Source of the DNA: Mycobacterium sp. E2733
Lineage (GTDB): Bacteria; Actinomycetota; Actinomycetes; Mycobacteriales; Mycobacteriaceae
Assembly (NCBI RefSeq): GCF_001667585.1
Contig: NZ_LZJZ01000012.1
Coordinates: 1 to 64,000, forward strand
Reading direction: 5' to 3'
DNA: 64,000 nt
A program made the translations under genes and the position numbers. The notes beneath the pieces were generated by a model. It saw only the letters and a list, made by a program, of their open reading frames with translations, ran no database searches and was not told the origin of the DNA. Shown in pieces: positions 18,629 through 27,915 of this stretch (its first letter is position 1; every line of letters begins with the position of its first letter).

Positions 18629-19450
18629 TCACCCCGCCGCGGACTGCCCAGCCCGCCGCACCAGCATTTCCGCGTGCTTGAGCACCGGCGAGTCCACCAT
18701 CTGTCCCTCGAACGCGAACACGCCGCGCTCGGTCCGCGCCGCCTCCAATACCCTTCGCGCCCAGTCGACTTTGTCCTCGCTGGGGCGGTAGGCGTCGCGC
18801 ACGACCGGAACCTGGGTTGGGTGGATGCAAACGGTTCCGTGGAAACCCACCGCGACGGCGTCGTGGGCTTCCGCCCGCAAGCCGTCGATGTCGCGGATGT
18901 CCAGATGCACCGCGTCCAGCGCGATCCGGCCGAAGGCGGACGCCGCCAGCAGGACCGTGGACCGGACGTGGCGGGCGAAGTCGCGGTAGGTGCCGTCGGC
19001 CAGGCGGCTGGAGCTGCCACCGAGCGCGGCAACCAGATCCTCGGCGCCCCACATCATCGCGACAGTTCCCGCTGCGGCGGCGATCTCGGTGCTGAACACC
19101 GCCCCGCGAGGAGTCTCGATCAGGGCGATGACGTCGCGCGGCGCCAGCGCGGCCACCTGCGCGGCCGACTCCGTCTTCGAAAGCATCACCGTCGTGTAGG
19201 CGGTCTCGGCGAGGGCGTCCAGGTCGCGGCCGTGCTCCTCGGTGCCGGCCGCGTTGACGCGCACCACGGTGCGCTCGGGGTCCAGCGGGGTCTCCCGCAG
19301 CGCCTTGCGCGCGGCGGTCTTGTCCGCTTGGGCCACGCCGTCCTCGAGGTCGAGGATCACCACGTCGGCCGCGGCGGCGGCCTTCGCGAACCGCTCGGGG
19401 CGATCCGCCGGGCAGAACAGCCAACCCGGGCCGGCGGCTTGCAGGTTCAC
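18629..19450 (-). CDS. citE: CitE-like acyl-CoA lyase (HMG-CoA/citramalyl-CoA lyase type)
   Basis: This 273-residue TIM-barrel protein of the CitE family shows [25 protein letters not shown] with metal-binding acidic residues, [12 protein letters not shown] (catalytic Glu) and [14 protein letters not shown]. There are no citrate lyase alpha or gamma genes nearby, so it is a stand-alone CoA-ester lyase. The M. tuberculosis orthologue Rv2498c was reported to act in both itaconate dissimilation and leucine catabolism, splitting HMG-CoA-like and citramalyl-CoA substrates. GTG 19450 overlaps the stop of the MaoC gene (GTGA 19447-19450). It would perform the last carbon-carbon cleavage of the pathway encoded upstream. 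Confidence 0.88.
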   Translation of the reverse strand: MNLQAAGPGWLFCPADRPERFAKAAAAADVVILDLEDGVAQADKTAARKALRETPLDPERTVVRVNAAGTEEHGRDLDALAETAYTTVMLSKTESAAQVAALAPRDVIALIETPRGAVFSTEIAAAAGTVAMMWGAEDLVAALGGSSSRLADGTYRDFARHVRSTVLLAASAFGRIALDAVHLDIRDIDGLRAEAHDAVAVGFHGTVCIHPTQVPVVRDAYRPSEDKVDWARRVLEAARTERGVFAFEGQMVDSPVLKHAEMLVRRAGQSAAG

Positions 19451-19941
19451 TCGGCCTCCTCGTCGCTGGGGCGTTTCTGGACCAGAGTTGTGCGCGCGGC
19501 CCGTGCGACGATGTCGCCGTGCTGGTTGCGCCCGGTGTGCTCGAGGGTGACGATCCCCTCGCCGGGCCGGCTCTTCGACTCACGCTTAGCGGTGCACACG
19601 GTCTCCGCGTAGAGCGTGTCGCCGTGGAAGACCGGCTTGGGGAACGACACCTCGGAGAAGCCGAGGTTGGCGACGATGGTGCCCAGCGTCAGCTGCGAGA
19701 CCGACAGCCCCACCAGCGTGGACAGGGTGAACATCGAGTTCACCAGCCGCTCGCCCCGAAAGCCGGGCTGCTCGGCGGCCCACGCCGCGTCGAGGTGCAG
19801 CGACTGGGTGTTCATCGTCAGCGTGGTGAACAAGACGTTGTCGGCCTCGGTGATGGTCCGGCCGGGCCGGTGTAGATACGTCGTGCCGATCTCGAATTCC
19901 TCGAACCACAGGCCCCGCTGGATGATTGACTTCCCGCTCAC
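19447..19941 (-). CDS. MaoC-family acyl-CoA hydratase (itaconyl/methylglutaconyl-CoA hydratase type)
   Basis: This 164-residue single hot-dog-fold hydratase has the active-site stretch [20 protein letters not shown], giving the Asp/Asn...His arrangement of MaoC hydratases, then [19 protein letters not shown]. The true start is GTG 19941, which overlaps the fadE19 stop (GTGA 19938-19941); the frame is open further upstream but lies within fadE19. It corresponds to Rv2499c. In leucine catabolism it would hydrate 3-methylglutaconyl-CoA to HMG-CoA, delivering the substrate to the adjacent lyase. The role follows from operon context and the orthologue. Confidence 0.88.
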   Translation of the reverse strand: MSGKSIIQRGLWFEEFEIGTTYLHRPGRTITEADNVLFTTLTMNTQSLHLDAAWAAEQPGFRGERLVNSMFTLSTLVGLSVSQLTLGTIVANLGFSEVSFPKPVFHGDTLYAETVCTAKRESKSRPGEGIVTLEHTGRNQHGDIVARAARTTLVQKRPSDEEAE

Positions 19942-21113
19942 GAGAGCCCCAGCGATCGCGCGATGAGCATCAGCTGAACCTCCGTGGTCCCCTCGCCGAT
20001 CTCGAGGATCTTGCTGTCGCGGTAGTGCCGGGCCACCGGGTACTCGTTCATGAATCCGTACCCGCCGTGAATTTGCGTGGCGTCGCGGGCGTTGTCCATG
20101 GCGGCTTCCGACGCGATCATCTTCGCGATGGCCGCCTCCTTTTTGAATGGCTTGCCGGCCAACATCTTTGCGGCCGCGTCGTAATACGCCGTGCGCGCGG
20201 CGTGAGCGCGTGCCTCCATCCGCGCGATCTTGAAGCTGATCGCCTGATAGGAGCCTATCGGCTGCCCGAAGGACTGACGTTCCTTGGCGTACTTGACGCT
20301 CTCGTCGACGCAACCCTGCGCGGCGCCGGTCGCCAGCGCGGCGATGGCGATGCGGCCCTCGTCCAGGATGGATAGGAAGTTCGCGTAGCCGGTGCCGCGG
20401 GGGCCTAGCAGGTTCTCCTCCGGGACGCGGACGTCGGCGAAGCTCAACGGGTGGGTGTCGGAGGCGTTCCAGCCCACCTTGCTGTAAACCGGCTCGACGG
20501 TGAATCCGGGTGTGCCGTTGGGCACGATGATCGTCGAGATCTCCTTTTTTCCGTCGGCTGCGTTTCCAATGGTGCCGGTGACCGCGGTGACGGTGACCAG
20601 CTTGGTGATGTCGGTGCCGGAGTTGGTGATGAATTGCTTGCTGCCGTTGATCACCCACTCACCCCCGTCGAGCCGGGCCGTGGTCCGGGTGGCACCCGCG
20701 TCGGAACCGGCGCCCGGCTCGGTGAGCCCGAAGGCGGCCAGGGCCCGGCCGGCCGTCAGGTCCGGCAGCCACTTGGCTTTCTGTTCCTCGGAGCCGAAGC
20801 GGTAGATGGGCATCGCACCGAGGCTCACACCGGCCTCCAGCGTGATTGCCACCGACTGGTCGACCTTGCCGAGTTCCTCGAGCGCCAATGACAGCGCGAA
20901 GTAGTCACCGCCCATCCCGCCGTGCTCCTCCGGGAACGGCAGGCCGAACAATCCCATCTCGCCCATCTTGGCGACGACTTCGTACGGGAAGCTGTGCTCT
21001 TCATCGTGTTTGGCCGATACCGGCGCAACCACTGTGCGCGCGAACTCGGCCACCGTGTCGCGAAGATCTTCGTATTCCTTGGGTAGCGTTCCCGCGGTAA
21101 TGGATGTCGTCAT
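19938..21113 (-). CDS. fadE19: acyl-CoA dehydrogenase, isovaleryl-CoA type
   Basis: This 391-residue flavoprotein has the acyl-CoA dehydrogenase signatures [18 protein letters not shown] (about 134-151) and [20 protein letters not shown] near the C-terminus, with FAD-binding [11 protein letters not shown]. The catalytic base in isovaleryl-CoA dehydrogenases lies in a different helix (ARM-ARA) from that of short-chain enzymes and is not fixed here. ATG 21113 overlaps the accA1 stop (ATGA). It corresponds to Rv2500c. In this operon it would oxidise isovaleryl-CoA to 3-methylcrotonyl-CoA, passing electrons to ETF. Confidence 0.9.
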   Translation of the reverse strand: MTTSITAGTLPKEYEDLRDTVAEFARTVVAPVSAKHDEEHSFPYEVVAKMGEMGLFGLPFPEEHGGMGGDYFALSLALEELGKVDQSVAITLEAGVSLGAMPIYRFGSEEQKAKWLPDLTAGRALAAFGLTEPGAGSDAGATRTTARLDGGEWVINGSKQFITNSGTDITKLVTVTAVTGTIGNAADGKKEISTIIVPNGTPGFTVEPVYSKVGWNASDTHPLSFADVRVPEENLLGPRGTGYANFLSILDEGRIAIAALATGAAQGCVDESVKYAKERQSFGQPIGSYQAISFKIARMEARAHAARTAYYDAAAKMLAGKPFKKEAAIAKMIASEAAMDNARDATQIHGGYGFMNEYPVARHYRDSKILEIGEGTTEVQLMLIARSLGLS

Positions 21114-23116
21114 GTCTCGTCCTTACTCGAATCGGCTGCTGCTTCGGGCTCTTCGGGGACCAGTCGGGCCAGCACCTGGTCGACCGTGACCTGTTCGCCG
21201 ACGGCCACCAAGAGCTCCACTCGCCCCGAGACCGGTGCGCGGAGCGAATGTTCCATCTTCATCGCCTCCACGACCACCACCACGTCCCCCTCGGCTACCT
21301 CGGCGCCGGCGGCGGCCTCGACCGCGATCACGCTGCCCGGCATGGGGCTGAGGATCTCGGCCTGCTGCGCGCCGGCCGCGCGATGGATCTTGTGCTCCTC
21401 GGCCTCGCGCAGGTGCCACGCTCCCCGCTCGTCGGCGATCCACAGGTGACGGTCGGCCTCCGCCCATCGATATTCGCGGCGCACTCCGTCTAGCGTCACG
21501 TCCATCCGGGCACCGTCGACTTGTGCGCTCGCGGAACAGATCTCCCGGTCACCCACCTGCACCCGGGCGTCGTCCGGTGATCCCCACACCGACACCGTCT
21601 CGCTGCGCAGCGGCGTTTGCATCTCGGTGCGGACCGGCGCCGGCGCACCCCCGACCCGCCAACCGGTCGGCACGGCCCACGCGTTGCCCGCGGCACGACG
21701 GTCCAGCGCCCACTGGCGATAGAGGCCCCCGGCGGCCAGCACGTCGTCGGGCGCCGGTGACGGCTCGAAGTCCGCCACCCGCTCGTCCAGCAGCGCCGTG
21801 TCCAGGTCACCTGCCTGCACACGCTCGTCGGCCAGCAGGAACCGGAGGAACTCGATGTTGGTCTGCACACCCAGGATCGCGGTCCGTGCCAGCGCCCCGT
21901 CCAGTTTGGTCAGCGCCTCGTCGCGGTCCTCCCCGTAGGCGATCACCTTGCTCAGCATCGGGTCGTAATCGCTGCCGACCAGCGTGCCCGCCAGCAGCGA
22001 GGAGTCGACCCGCACTCCGGCGCCGGAGGGTTCGGCGACCTGCAGGACCCGGCCGCCGGTGGGGAGGAACCCCCGTGCGGGATCCTCGGCGTATACCCGA
22101 GCCTCGATCGCGTGACCGCGCAGTTCGATGTCGTCTTGCGCGAACCCCAGCTTCTCCCCCGCTGCCACCCGGAGCTGCCACTCCACCAGGTCCAGGCCCG
22201 TAACCGCTTCGGTGACCGGATGTTCCACCTGAAGGCGGGTGTTCATCTCCATGAAGAAGAACTCGTCCGGCCGGTCGGCGGAGACGATGAACTCCACCGT
22301 GCCCGCGCCGACGTAATCGACGCTGCGGGCGGTGTTGCAGGCCGCCGCCCCGATGCGGTCGCGGGTCTGCGCGTCGAGCAACGGCGACGGCGCCTCCTCG
22401 ATCACCTTCTGGTGGCGCCGTTGCAGGCTGCACTCGCGCTCGCCGAGGTGCACCACGGTGCCGTGGGTATCGGCGAGGATCTGCACTTCGATGTGTCTGG
22501 GGCGCAACACGAACCGCTCGAGGAACAGCGTGTCGTCGCCGAACGACGAGGCGGCCTCCCGCCGGGCACCCGACAGGGCGTCGCGCAGCCGGCTCGGGTC
22601 GTCCACCAGGCGCATCCCCTTGCCGCCACCACCCGCCGATGGCTTGATCAACACCGGATATCCGACTTCTTCGGCGGCCGCGACCAACTCGTCGTCGCTC
22701 AGTCCCGGCTTGGCCACCCCGGGCACCACCGGCACGTCGAAGGCGGCGACCGCGTTCTTGGCGGTGATCTTGTCGCCCATCACCTGGATCGCCCGTGCCG
22801 GCGGACCGAGGAACACCACTCCGGCACGCTCGCAGGCGGCGGCGAATTCCGCGTTCTCGGAGAGGAATCCGTAGCCGGGATGGATGGCCTGAGCTTCGGT
22901 GCGTGCCGCCGCATCAAGCACCTTATCGATGTCGAGGTAACTCTCGCGGGCGGCGGCGGGGCCCAGGCGGACGGCCGTGTCGGCCTCGAGGACATGACGG
23001 GCGTTCGCGTCGGGGTCGCTGTACACCGCCACCGACCGGATACCCAGACGGCGCAGTGTCCGCATCACCCGGACCGCGATCTCACCGCGGTTAGCTACCA
23101 ACACCGTCTCAAACAT
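21110..23116 (-). CDS. accA1: methylcrotonyl-CoA-type carboxylase alpha subunit (biotin carboxylase + BCCP)
   Basis: The 668-residue protein begins [20 protein letters not shown]. It has the biotin carboxylase ATP-grasp motifs ([14 protein letters not shown] at about 160, [15 protein letters not shown] at about 288) and a C-terminal biotinyl domain with [19 protein letters not shown], whose Lys is biotinylated. It works with AccD1 to carboxylate 3-methylcrotonyl-CoA. ATG 23116 gives the usual N-terminus; ATG 23122, forming TGATG with the accD1 stop, would add only two residues. It corresponds to Rv2501c. The stop overlaps fadE19. Confidence 0.92.
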   Translation of the reverse strand: MFETVLVANRGEIAVRVMRTLRRLGIRSVAVYSDPDANARHVLEADTAVRLGPAAARESYLDIDKVLDAAARTEAQAIHPGYGFLSENAEFAAACERAGVVFLGPPARAIQVMGDKITAKNAVAAFDVPVVPGVAKPGLSDDELVAAAEEVGYPVLIKPSAGGGGKGMRLVDDPSRLRDALSGARREAASSFGDDTLFLERFVLRPRHIEVQILADTHGTVVHLGERECSLQRRHQKVIEEAPSPLLDAQTRDRIGAAACNTARSVDYVGAGTVEFIVSADRPDEFFFMEMNTRLQVEHPVTEAVTGLDLVEWQLRVAAGEKLGFAQDDIELRGHAIEARVYAEDPARGFLPTGGRVLQVAEPSGAGVRVDSSLLAGTLVGSDYDPMLSKVIAYGEDRDEALTKLDGALARTAILGVQTNIEFLRFLLADERVQAGDLDTALLDERVADFEPSPAPDDVLAAGGLYRQWALDRRAAGNAWAVPTGWRVGGAPAPVRTEMQTPLRSETVSVWGSPDDARVQVGDREICSASAQVDGARMDVTLDGVRREYRWAEADRHLWIADERGAWHLREAEEHKIHRAAGAQQAEILSPMPGSVIAVEAAAGAEVAEGDVVVVVEAMKMEHSLRAPVSGRVELLVAVGEQVTVDQVLARLVPEEPEAAADSSKDET

Positions 23117-23121
23117 GGTCA

Positions 23122-24708
23122 TCACATCCGAAAAACGCCGTAGCACACCGGCTCCAACGGGGCGTGGGCACACACCGAAAGCGCCAGCCCGACGACCGTC
23201 CTGGTGTCGGCCGGGTCGATGATGCCGTCGTCCCACAGGCGCGCGGTCGAATAGTACGGGTTGCCCTGGTCCTCGTATTGCGCGCGGATCGGCGCCTTGA
23301 ACGCCTCTTCCTCGTCGGGCGGCCACGGTTTGCCGGCCGCGGCGAGTTGCTCACCGCGCACCGTGGCCAGCACCGAGGCGGCCTGCTCGCCACCCATCAC
23401 CGAGATGCGCGCATTCGGCCACATCCACAGGAAACGCGGCGAGTACGCCCGGCCGCACATCGAATAGTTGCCCGCGCCATAGGATCCGCCGATCACGACG
23501 GTCAGCTTGGGCACCCGGGCGCAGGCGACGGCGGTCACCATCTTGGCGCCGTGCTTGGCGATGCCGCCTGCCTCATAATCGCGGCCGACCATGAACCCGG
23601 CGATGTTCTGCAGGAAAAGCAGCGGGATCTTGCGTTTGTCGCAGAGCTCGATGAAATGGGCGCCCTTCAAAGCGGATTCGCTGAACAAGACGCCGTTGTT
23701 GGCGACGATCCCCACGGGATGGCCGTGGATGCGGGCGAAGGCAGTCATCAGGGTCTTGCCGTAATTGGCCTTGAATTCGCTGAATTCGCCGCCATCGACC
23801 AGCCGCACGACGACCTCGTGTACGTCGTAGGGCACCCGCGGATCCGGCGGCACCACGTCGTAGAGCTCGCTCTGCGCGTGTTTGGGCTCCACCACGGGCT
23901 GGACGTCCCATTGGCCGGGCTCGCGCGGGCCGAAGGTGGCCGCGATGGCGCGCACGATGCGCAGCGCGTGCTCGTCGTCGTCAGCGAGGTGGTCGGTGAC
24001 ACCGGAGACGCGCGAGTGCAGGTCGCCGCCACCGAGGTCCTCGGCGGAGACGATCTCGCCGGTGGCGGCCTTCACCAGCGGCGGACCGCCGAGAAAGATG
24101 GTGCCCTGCTCGCGGACTATGACGGCCTCGTCGCTCATCGCTGGGACGTAGGCGCCGCCCGCCGTGCACGAACCGAGGACCGCGGCGACCTGCGGGATCT
24201 CCTTGGCGCTCATGGTCGCCTGGTTGTAGAAGATCCGGCCGAAGTGCTCGCGGTCGGGAAACACCTCGTCTTGGCGCGGCAGGAAGGCGCCCCCGGAGTC
24301 CACCAGGTAGATGCAGGGTAGGCGATTCTGCAGCGCGACTTCCTGTGCGCGCAGGTGCTTTTTGACCGTCATCGGGTAGTACGTGCCACCCTTGACCGTG
24401 GCGTCGTTGGCGACGATCACGCACTCGCGCCCGGACACCCGGCCGATACCGGTGATGATCCCGGCGCCCGGGGACTCGTCGTCGTACATGCCGTTGGCGG
24501 CCAGTGGGGCGAGCTCCAAGAACGGGGTGCCGGGGTCGAGCAGCCGGTCCACCCGCTCGCGCGGCAGCAGCTTGCCGCGGCTGACGTGGCGTTCACGGGC
24601 CCGCTCATTGCCGCCCAGTGCGGCGGCCGCCAGCTTGGCGTTCAGTTCGCCGACCAACCGGCGGTGCTCATCGGCGAACGATGGCGCGGTCATCACGGAT
24701 GAACTCAC
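23122..24708 (-). CDS. accD1: methylcrotonyl-CoA-type carboxyltransferase beta subunit
   Basis: This 528-residue carboxyltransferase carries both crotonase-like halves: the N-terminal acyl-CoA-binding half ([36 protein letters not shown]) and the C-terminal biotin half ([54 protein letters not shown]), all characteristic of methylcrotonyl-CoA carboxylases. It receives CO2 from the AccA1 biotin. GTG 24708 overlaps the scoB stop (GTGA 24705-24708); ATG 24693 ([12 protein letters not shown]) is an equally plausible start. It corresponds to Rv2502c. Confidence 0.92.
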   Translation of the reverse strand: MSSSVMTAPSFADEHRRLVGELNAKLAAAALGGNERARERHVSRGKLLPRERVDRLLDPGTPFLELAPLAANGMYDDESPGAGIITGIGRVSGRECVIVANDATVKGGTYYPMTVKKHLRAQEVALQNRLPCIYLVDSGGAFLPRQDEVFPDREHFGRIFYNQATMSAKEIPQVAAVLGSCTAGGAYVPAMSDEAVIVREQGTIFLGGPPLVKAATGEIVSAEDLGGGDLHSRVSGVTDHLADDDEHALRIVRAIAATFGPREPGQWDVQPVVEPKHAQSELYDVVPPDPRVPYDVHEVVVRLVDGGEFSEFKANYGKTLMTAFARIHGHPVGIVANNGVLFSESALKGAHFIELCDKRKIPLLFLQNIAGFMVGRDYEAGGIAKHGAKMVTAVACARVPKLTVVIGGSYGAGNYSMCGRAYSPRFLWMWPNARISVMGGEQAASVLATVRGEQLAAAGKPWPPDEEEAFKAPIRAQYEDQGNPYYSTARLWDDGIIDPADTRTVVGLALSVCAHAPLEPVCYGVFRM

Positions 24709-25355
24709 GAATGCCTCCCGGTTGTCGCCAGCACAAGCGGCGGTTCGGTCTTGTCGAGCACCTCGTCGGCAGAGACGCCCGGCGCGGTCTCGACCAGGTG
24801 CAGGCCGTCGTCACAGACATCGATGACGGCCAGGTCGGTGATGATGCGGTCGATACAGCCCGCGCCGGTCAGCGGAAGGGTGCACCGCGCAACGATTTTC
24901 GGGCTGCCGTCGCGCGCGGTGTGCTCCATCATCGCGATCACCTTGCGGGCGCCGTGGACCAGGTCCATCGCGCCGCCCATGCCCTTGACCATCTTTTCGG
25001 GAACCATCCAGTTGGCGAGGTCGCCGGTGGCCGAGACCTGCATCGCCCCAAGCACGGCGACGTCGAGGTGTCCACCGCGAATGATCCCGAACGAGGTCGA
25101 GGAGCCGAAGAACGCCGCGCCCGGCAAAGTGGTGACCGTCTCCTTGCCCGCGTTGATCAGGTCCGCGTCGGCGTCCTCGGGCCGGGGATAGGGTCCGACG
25201 CCCAGGATCCCGTTCTCCGAATGCACGACGACGGTGACGCCGGCCGGGATGTGGTTCGGGACCAGGGTGGGCATCCCGATGCCCAGGTTGACGTATTGGC
25301 CGTCCTCGAACTCGGCGGCCACCCGCGCCGCCAAACCCTCTCTGCTCCACGCCAT
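24705..25355 (-). CDS. scoB: 3-oxoacid CoA-transferase subunit B
   Basis: The 216-residue beta subunit begins [20 protein letters not shown] and contains the catalytic Glu region [20 protein letters not shown] (SENG motif), whose Glu forms the glutamyl-CoA thioester. ATG 25355 is supported by the family N-terminus; frame upstream of it lies in the repeat-bearing spacer. With ScoA it transfers CoA between acyl-CoA (succinyl-CoA in the classical case) and acetoacetate, possibly itaconate in mycobacteria. It corresponds to Rv2503c. It is separated from scoA by 97 bases containing a GC-rich repeat element. Confidence 0.9.
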   Translation of the reverse strand: MAWSREGLAARVAAEFEDGQYVNLGIGMPTLVPNHIPAGVTVVVHSENGILGVGPYPRPEDADADLINAGKETVTTLPGAAFFGSSTSFGIIRGGHLDVAVLGAMQVSATGDLANWMVPEKMVKGMGGAMDLVHGARKVIAMMEHTARDGSPKIVARCTLPLTGAGCIDRIITDLAVIDVCDDGLHLVETAPGVSADEVLDKTEPPLVLATTGRHS

Positions 25356-25362
25356 TAGGCGC

Positions 25363-25424
25363 CACTCTCCCCCGCAAGCGGGTGGGGTCCCCGCGGAGCT
25401 GGGGAGGGCCCCCACCTCATCACT
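25363..25424. repeat. dispersed GC-rich palindromic element (composite copy)
   Basis: The scoB-scoA spacer holds CCCGC-AA-GCGGG (25371-25382), GGGGTCCCC (25384-25392) and a GGAGCTGGGGAGGGC tract. Its left half resembles the element at 51,747 and its right half the tandem element at 61,465. The element separates two genes that are otherwise expected to be tightly coupled. It could form a hairpin between the two cistrons. Confidence 0.5.
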
Positions 25425-25452
25425 TCGTTTCTGCATCGTCGTGGCGCGCGCA

Positions 25453-26196
25453 TCAGCGGACCGTCATCTTCTCGATGGGCTTGACGGGGTCGGGCGCATG
25501 CACGACCCGTTGCACGAAGACGCCCGGGGTGTGCACCGTCGCGGGGTCGATCTCTCCCGGCTCGACGAGGTTTTCGACCTCGGCGATGGTGATCCTGCCG
25601 GCCTGCGCGCAGTCCGGGTTGAAGTTGGCGGCGGCCCGGCGGTAGACGAGGTTGCCCTGCCGGTCGCCCTTCCAGGCGTGCACGAGCGCGAAGTCGGTGC
25701 GGATCGCCCGTTCCAGAACGTAGGTGACACCGTCGAACTCGCGGGTCTCCTTCGGCGGCGACACGACGGCCACCGCGCCCGAGGCGTCGTAGCGCCAGGG
25801 GAGCCCACCGTCGGCGACCGGGGTGCCCACCCCCGCCGGGGTGTAGAAGGCCGGGATCCCCATCCCGCCGGCACGCAGCCGCTCCGCCAGCGTGCCCTGT
25901 GCGGTGAGCTCCACCTCGAGTTCACCGGCGAGGAACTGGCGGGCGAACTCCTTGTTGTCACCGACGTACGAGGCGACAGCTCTGCGAATCCGCTTGTGCC
26001 GCAACAGGTGAACCAGCCCGACACCGTTTCCACCGCAGTTGTTGGACACGGTCTCCAGGTCACGCACCCCGGTGGCCACCAGCGCAGCGATCAAAGCCTC
26101 GGGGATGCCACAGAACCCGAAGCCTCCGACCGCCAGGGACGACCCGTCGGTTATGTCGGCGACCGCCTCCGCGGCCGTCGCCACCACCTTGTCCAT
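25453..26196 (-). CDS. scoA: 3-oxoacid CoA-transferase subunit A
   Basis: The 247-residue alpha subunit starts [20 protein letters not shown] at ATG 26196, with AAGGAGG about 11 bases upstream. An ATG at 26247 in the same frame is rejected because of that site and the family N-terminus. CoA-transferase features include [17 protein letters not shown] and [20 protein letters not shown]. It is the first gene of the leucine locus and lies 37 bases from the palindromic operator at 26233. It corresponds to Rv2504c. Unlike my recollection of M. tuberculosis, no fadD gene intervenes between it and the TetR gene. Confidence 0.9.
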   Translation of the reverse strand: MDKVVATAAEAVADITDGSSLAVGGFGFCGIPEALIAALVATGVRDLETVSNNCGGNGVGLVHLLRHKRIRRAVASYVGDNKEFARQFLAGELEVELTAQGTLAERLRAGGMGIPAFYTPAGVGTPVADGGLPWRYDASGAVAVVSPPKETREFDGVTYVLERAIRTDFALVHAWKGDRQGNLVYRRAAANFNPDCAQAGRITIAEVENLVEPGEIDPATVHTPGVFVQRVVHAPDPVKPIEKMTVR

Positions 26197-26232
26197 CGCC
26201 GCAGCAGCCTCCTTGCCGTCGGGCGGGGTGAT

Positions 26233-26254
26233 TGAGTTAATCCCCATTAACTCA
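26233..26254. promoter_or_regulatory. operator 1: perfect palindrome before scoA
   Basis: TGAGTTAAT-CCCC-ATTAACTCA has perfect 9-base arms and a 4-base centre, 37 bases upstream of the scoA ATG. It shares the core GTTA-N8-TAAC with two further sites in the same spacer. The size and symmetry fit a TetR dimer, most simply the divergently encoded BkaR. Confidence 0.75.
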
Positions 26255-26336
26255 GGGCGAGAATACCATCGTCGATCCCGCTGGTCCAGGGACGGCGGCA
26301 CCGGGCGTCGCGGTCCCTCGACGCAGGTTAGCCGCA

Positions 26337-26356
26337 GGTTAATCGTGAATAACTCG
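26337..26356. promoter_or_regulatory. operator 2: imperfect palindrome
   Basis: Read on the minus strand this is GAGTTATTCACGATTAACC, matching operator 1 at most positions including both half-site cores (GTTA and TAAC). It lies about 43 bases before the likely bkaR initiation site. Confidence 0.6.
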
Positions 26357-26360
26357 TGCT

Positions 26361-26380
26361 AAGTTAGTGGCGATTAACCA
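26361..26380. promoter_or_regulatory. operator 3: imperfect palindrome near bkaR start
   Basis: AAGTTAGTGGCGATTAACCA keeps the GTTA-N8-TAAC core and lies about 19 bases before the ATC codon where bkaR orthologues are expected to begin. This position would allow autorepression. Its right half is identical in core to those of operators 1 and 2 (ATTAAC). Confidence 0.55.
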
Positions 26381-26461
26381 ACTGGACGGGGGTTCATCAT
26401 CACAACGTCCGCCTCCCACGGCCAGGCCAGCCTCGCCGACGCTCCAAATCGACGCAGCCAG

Positions 26462-27058
26462 TTGAAATCCGACCGTCGCCTGCAGCTGCTGTCGGCCGCC
26501 GAGCGGCTGTTCGCCGAGCGCGGCTTTCTGGCCGTGCGGCTGGAAGACATCGGCGCCGCCGCGGGTGTCAGCGGTCCGGCGATCTACCGGCACTTTCCCA
26601 ACAAGGAGTCGCTGCTGGTCGAATTGCTGGTGGGCATCAGCGCCCGGCTGCTCGCCGGGGCCCGCGACGTGCGGGCCCGCAACTGCGGCGACGCGGAAGC
26701 GACGCTGGACGGCCTCATCGACTTTCACCTGGACTTCGCGCTGGGTGAACCGGACCTGATCCGCATCCAGGACCGCGACCTCGCATATCTGCCCGCGGCG
26801 GCCGAGAAGCAGGTACGCAAGGCCCAACGCCAATATGTTGAGGTCTGGGTCGGGGTGCTGCGCGAACTCAACCCCGACCTCGCCGAGGCCGATGCGCGGC
26901 TGACCGCCCACGCGGTGTTCGGCTTGCTCAATTCGACGCCGCACAGCATGAAATCCGCCGACGCCTCGCGCAGCAAGTCCGCCCGCGCCGCACGGTCCCG
27001 TGCCGTCATGCGGGCGATGACGGTCGCCGCGCTCGCCGCGGGGAACGAGTGTCCCTGA
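26462..27058 (+). CDS. bkaR: TetR-family repressor of the branched-chain catabolic locus
   Basis: From TTG 26462 the protein is 198 residues: helix 1 RRLQLLSAAERLFAERGFLA, the HTH DIGAAAGVSGPAIYRHFPNK, then an all-helical ligand domain containing DFALGEPDLIRIQDRDLAYL and RKAQRQYVEVWVGVLRELNP. It corresponds to Rv2506, described as BkaR, a repressor of an operon for branched-chain keto acid metabolism. The start is odd. The frame is open upstream through SASHGQASLADAPNRRSQLK, as expected of orthologues, but the only initiation-like codon there is ATC 26399, preceded by GGACGGGGG; no ATG or GTG exists in frame. Either TTG 26462 or a non-standard ATC start is used. Confidence 0.85.
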   Translation: MKSDRRLQLLSAAERLFAERGFLAVRLEDIGAAAGVSGPAIYRHFPNKESLLVELLVGISARLLAGARDVRARNCGDAEATLDGLIDFHLDFALGEPDLIRIQDRDLAYLPAAAEKQVRKAQRQYVEVWVGVLRELNPDLAEADARLTAHAVFGLLNSTPHSMKSADASRSKSARAARSRAVMRAMTVAALAAGNECP

Positions 27059-27127
27059 GCCGCCAACGGTGAGGTGATTCGCCGACCGAGCGCCCGACGC
27101 AGGTACTCTGCAAGCTATGAGGTGGAC

Positions 27128-27910
27128 ATGAACGATTCACGTCCCACCGATCGGTTCAGTGCCTCTTTGCCGGGATCGGGGTCGCAGGGCCCCTGGTACC
27201 CGCAGCCCGCTGACCCGGCATACGCCGATCAGACGCCCTACGCGCCCGCCTATGGCGGGCAAGCCCCGCCGTGGTCGCCCAGCACGAACGATGTCAACGC
27301 GACCAAGCAACTGCCGGCGTACTGGCAGCAGGAGCTTCCTCCGTCGGGACAACCGCCGCAGCAGGGGTCGGCTCCCCCGCAATCCGGCGGCCCCACCCCA
27401 CCGCCGCGATGGCTGTGGATCGTCGCCGGCGCGGCCGTGCTGCTGGTGGTCGCCTTGGTCATTGCTCTGGTGTTGGTGAACGACGCGATCAAGACTCAAA
27501 CCGCGGTCCCGCCGCTGCCCGCCATGCCGGAGACCACTCCCACACTGCCGAGCCCCTCGACGCGCACGTCAACGCCGCGCATCCCCGCTCCGGTGCCGCC
27601 GACCGGCGGATCGCCGACGCCCACCGAGTCGACCGGCCCTGCCGCCCTGCAGGACATCGTCTACAGCGTGGCCGGCGAAGGCCGCGCGATCAGCATCATG
27701 TACATCGACACCGGGGGCCTGATCCAAACGGAATTCAACGTCGAGCTGCCCTGGACTAAAGAGGTCAGCCTCGCCAAGTCGGCGGCGCACCCGGCCAACG
27801 TCACGATCGTCAACATCGGTCACAACGTCACCTGCTCGGTCACCGTGAACGGCACTCAGATGAGCAAGCGTGTCGGTGTGGGCCTGACCATCTGCGACGC
27901 CCGGGGCTAG
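27128..27910 (+). CDS. proline-rich membrane protein with MmpS-like C-terminus
   Basis: The 260-residue product starts MNDSRPTDRFSASLPGSG at ATG 27128 (GAGG 5 bases upstream; GTG 27122 also possible). A cytoplasmic Pro/Gln/Tyr-rich half of about 95 residues is followed by one membrane span (WLWIVAGAAVLLVVALVIAL), a Thr/Pro-rich stalk and a C-terminal beta domain (DIVYSVAGEGRAISIMYIDT, then NVTCSVTVNGTQMSKRV) resembling the extracytoplasmic domain of MmpS accessory proteins. It corresponds to Rv2507. No MmpL is adjacent, so a transport partner is unknown. Its stop is five bases from the convergent stop of the MFS gene. Confidence 0.75.
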   Translation: MNDSRPTDRFSASLPGSGSQGPWYPQPADPAYADQTPYAPAYGGQAPPWSPSTNDVNATKQLPAYWQQELPPSGQPPQQGSAPPQSGGPTPPPRWLWIVAGAAVLLVVALVIALVLVNDAIKTQTAVPPLPAMPETTPTLPSPSTRTSTPRIPAPVPPTGGSPTPTESTGPAALQDIVYSVAGEGRAISIMYIDTGGLIQTEFNVELPWTKEVSLAKSAAHPANVTIVNIGHNVTCSVTVNGTQMSKRVGVGLTICDARG

Positions 27911-27915
27911 ACGCG

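Noticed and set aside
19942..20658. Upstream extension of the MaoC hydratase frame to 403 residues
   Set aside because: The extension lies within fadE19 in another frame; GTG 19941 with a 4-base overlap gives the right family length.
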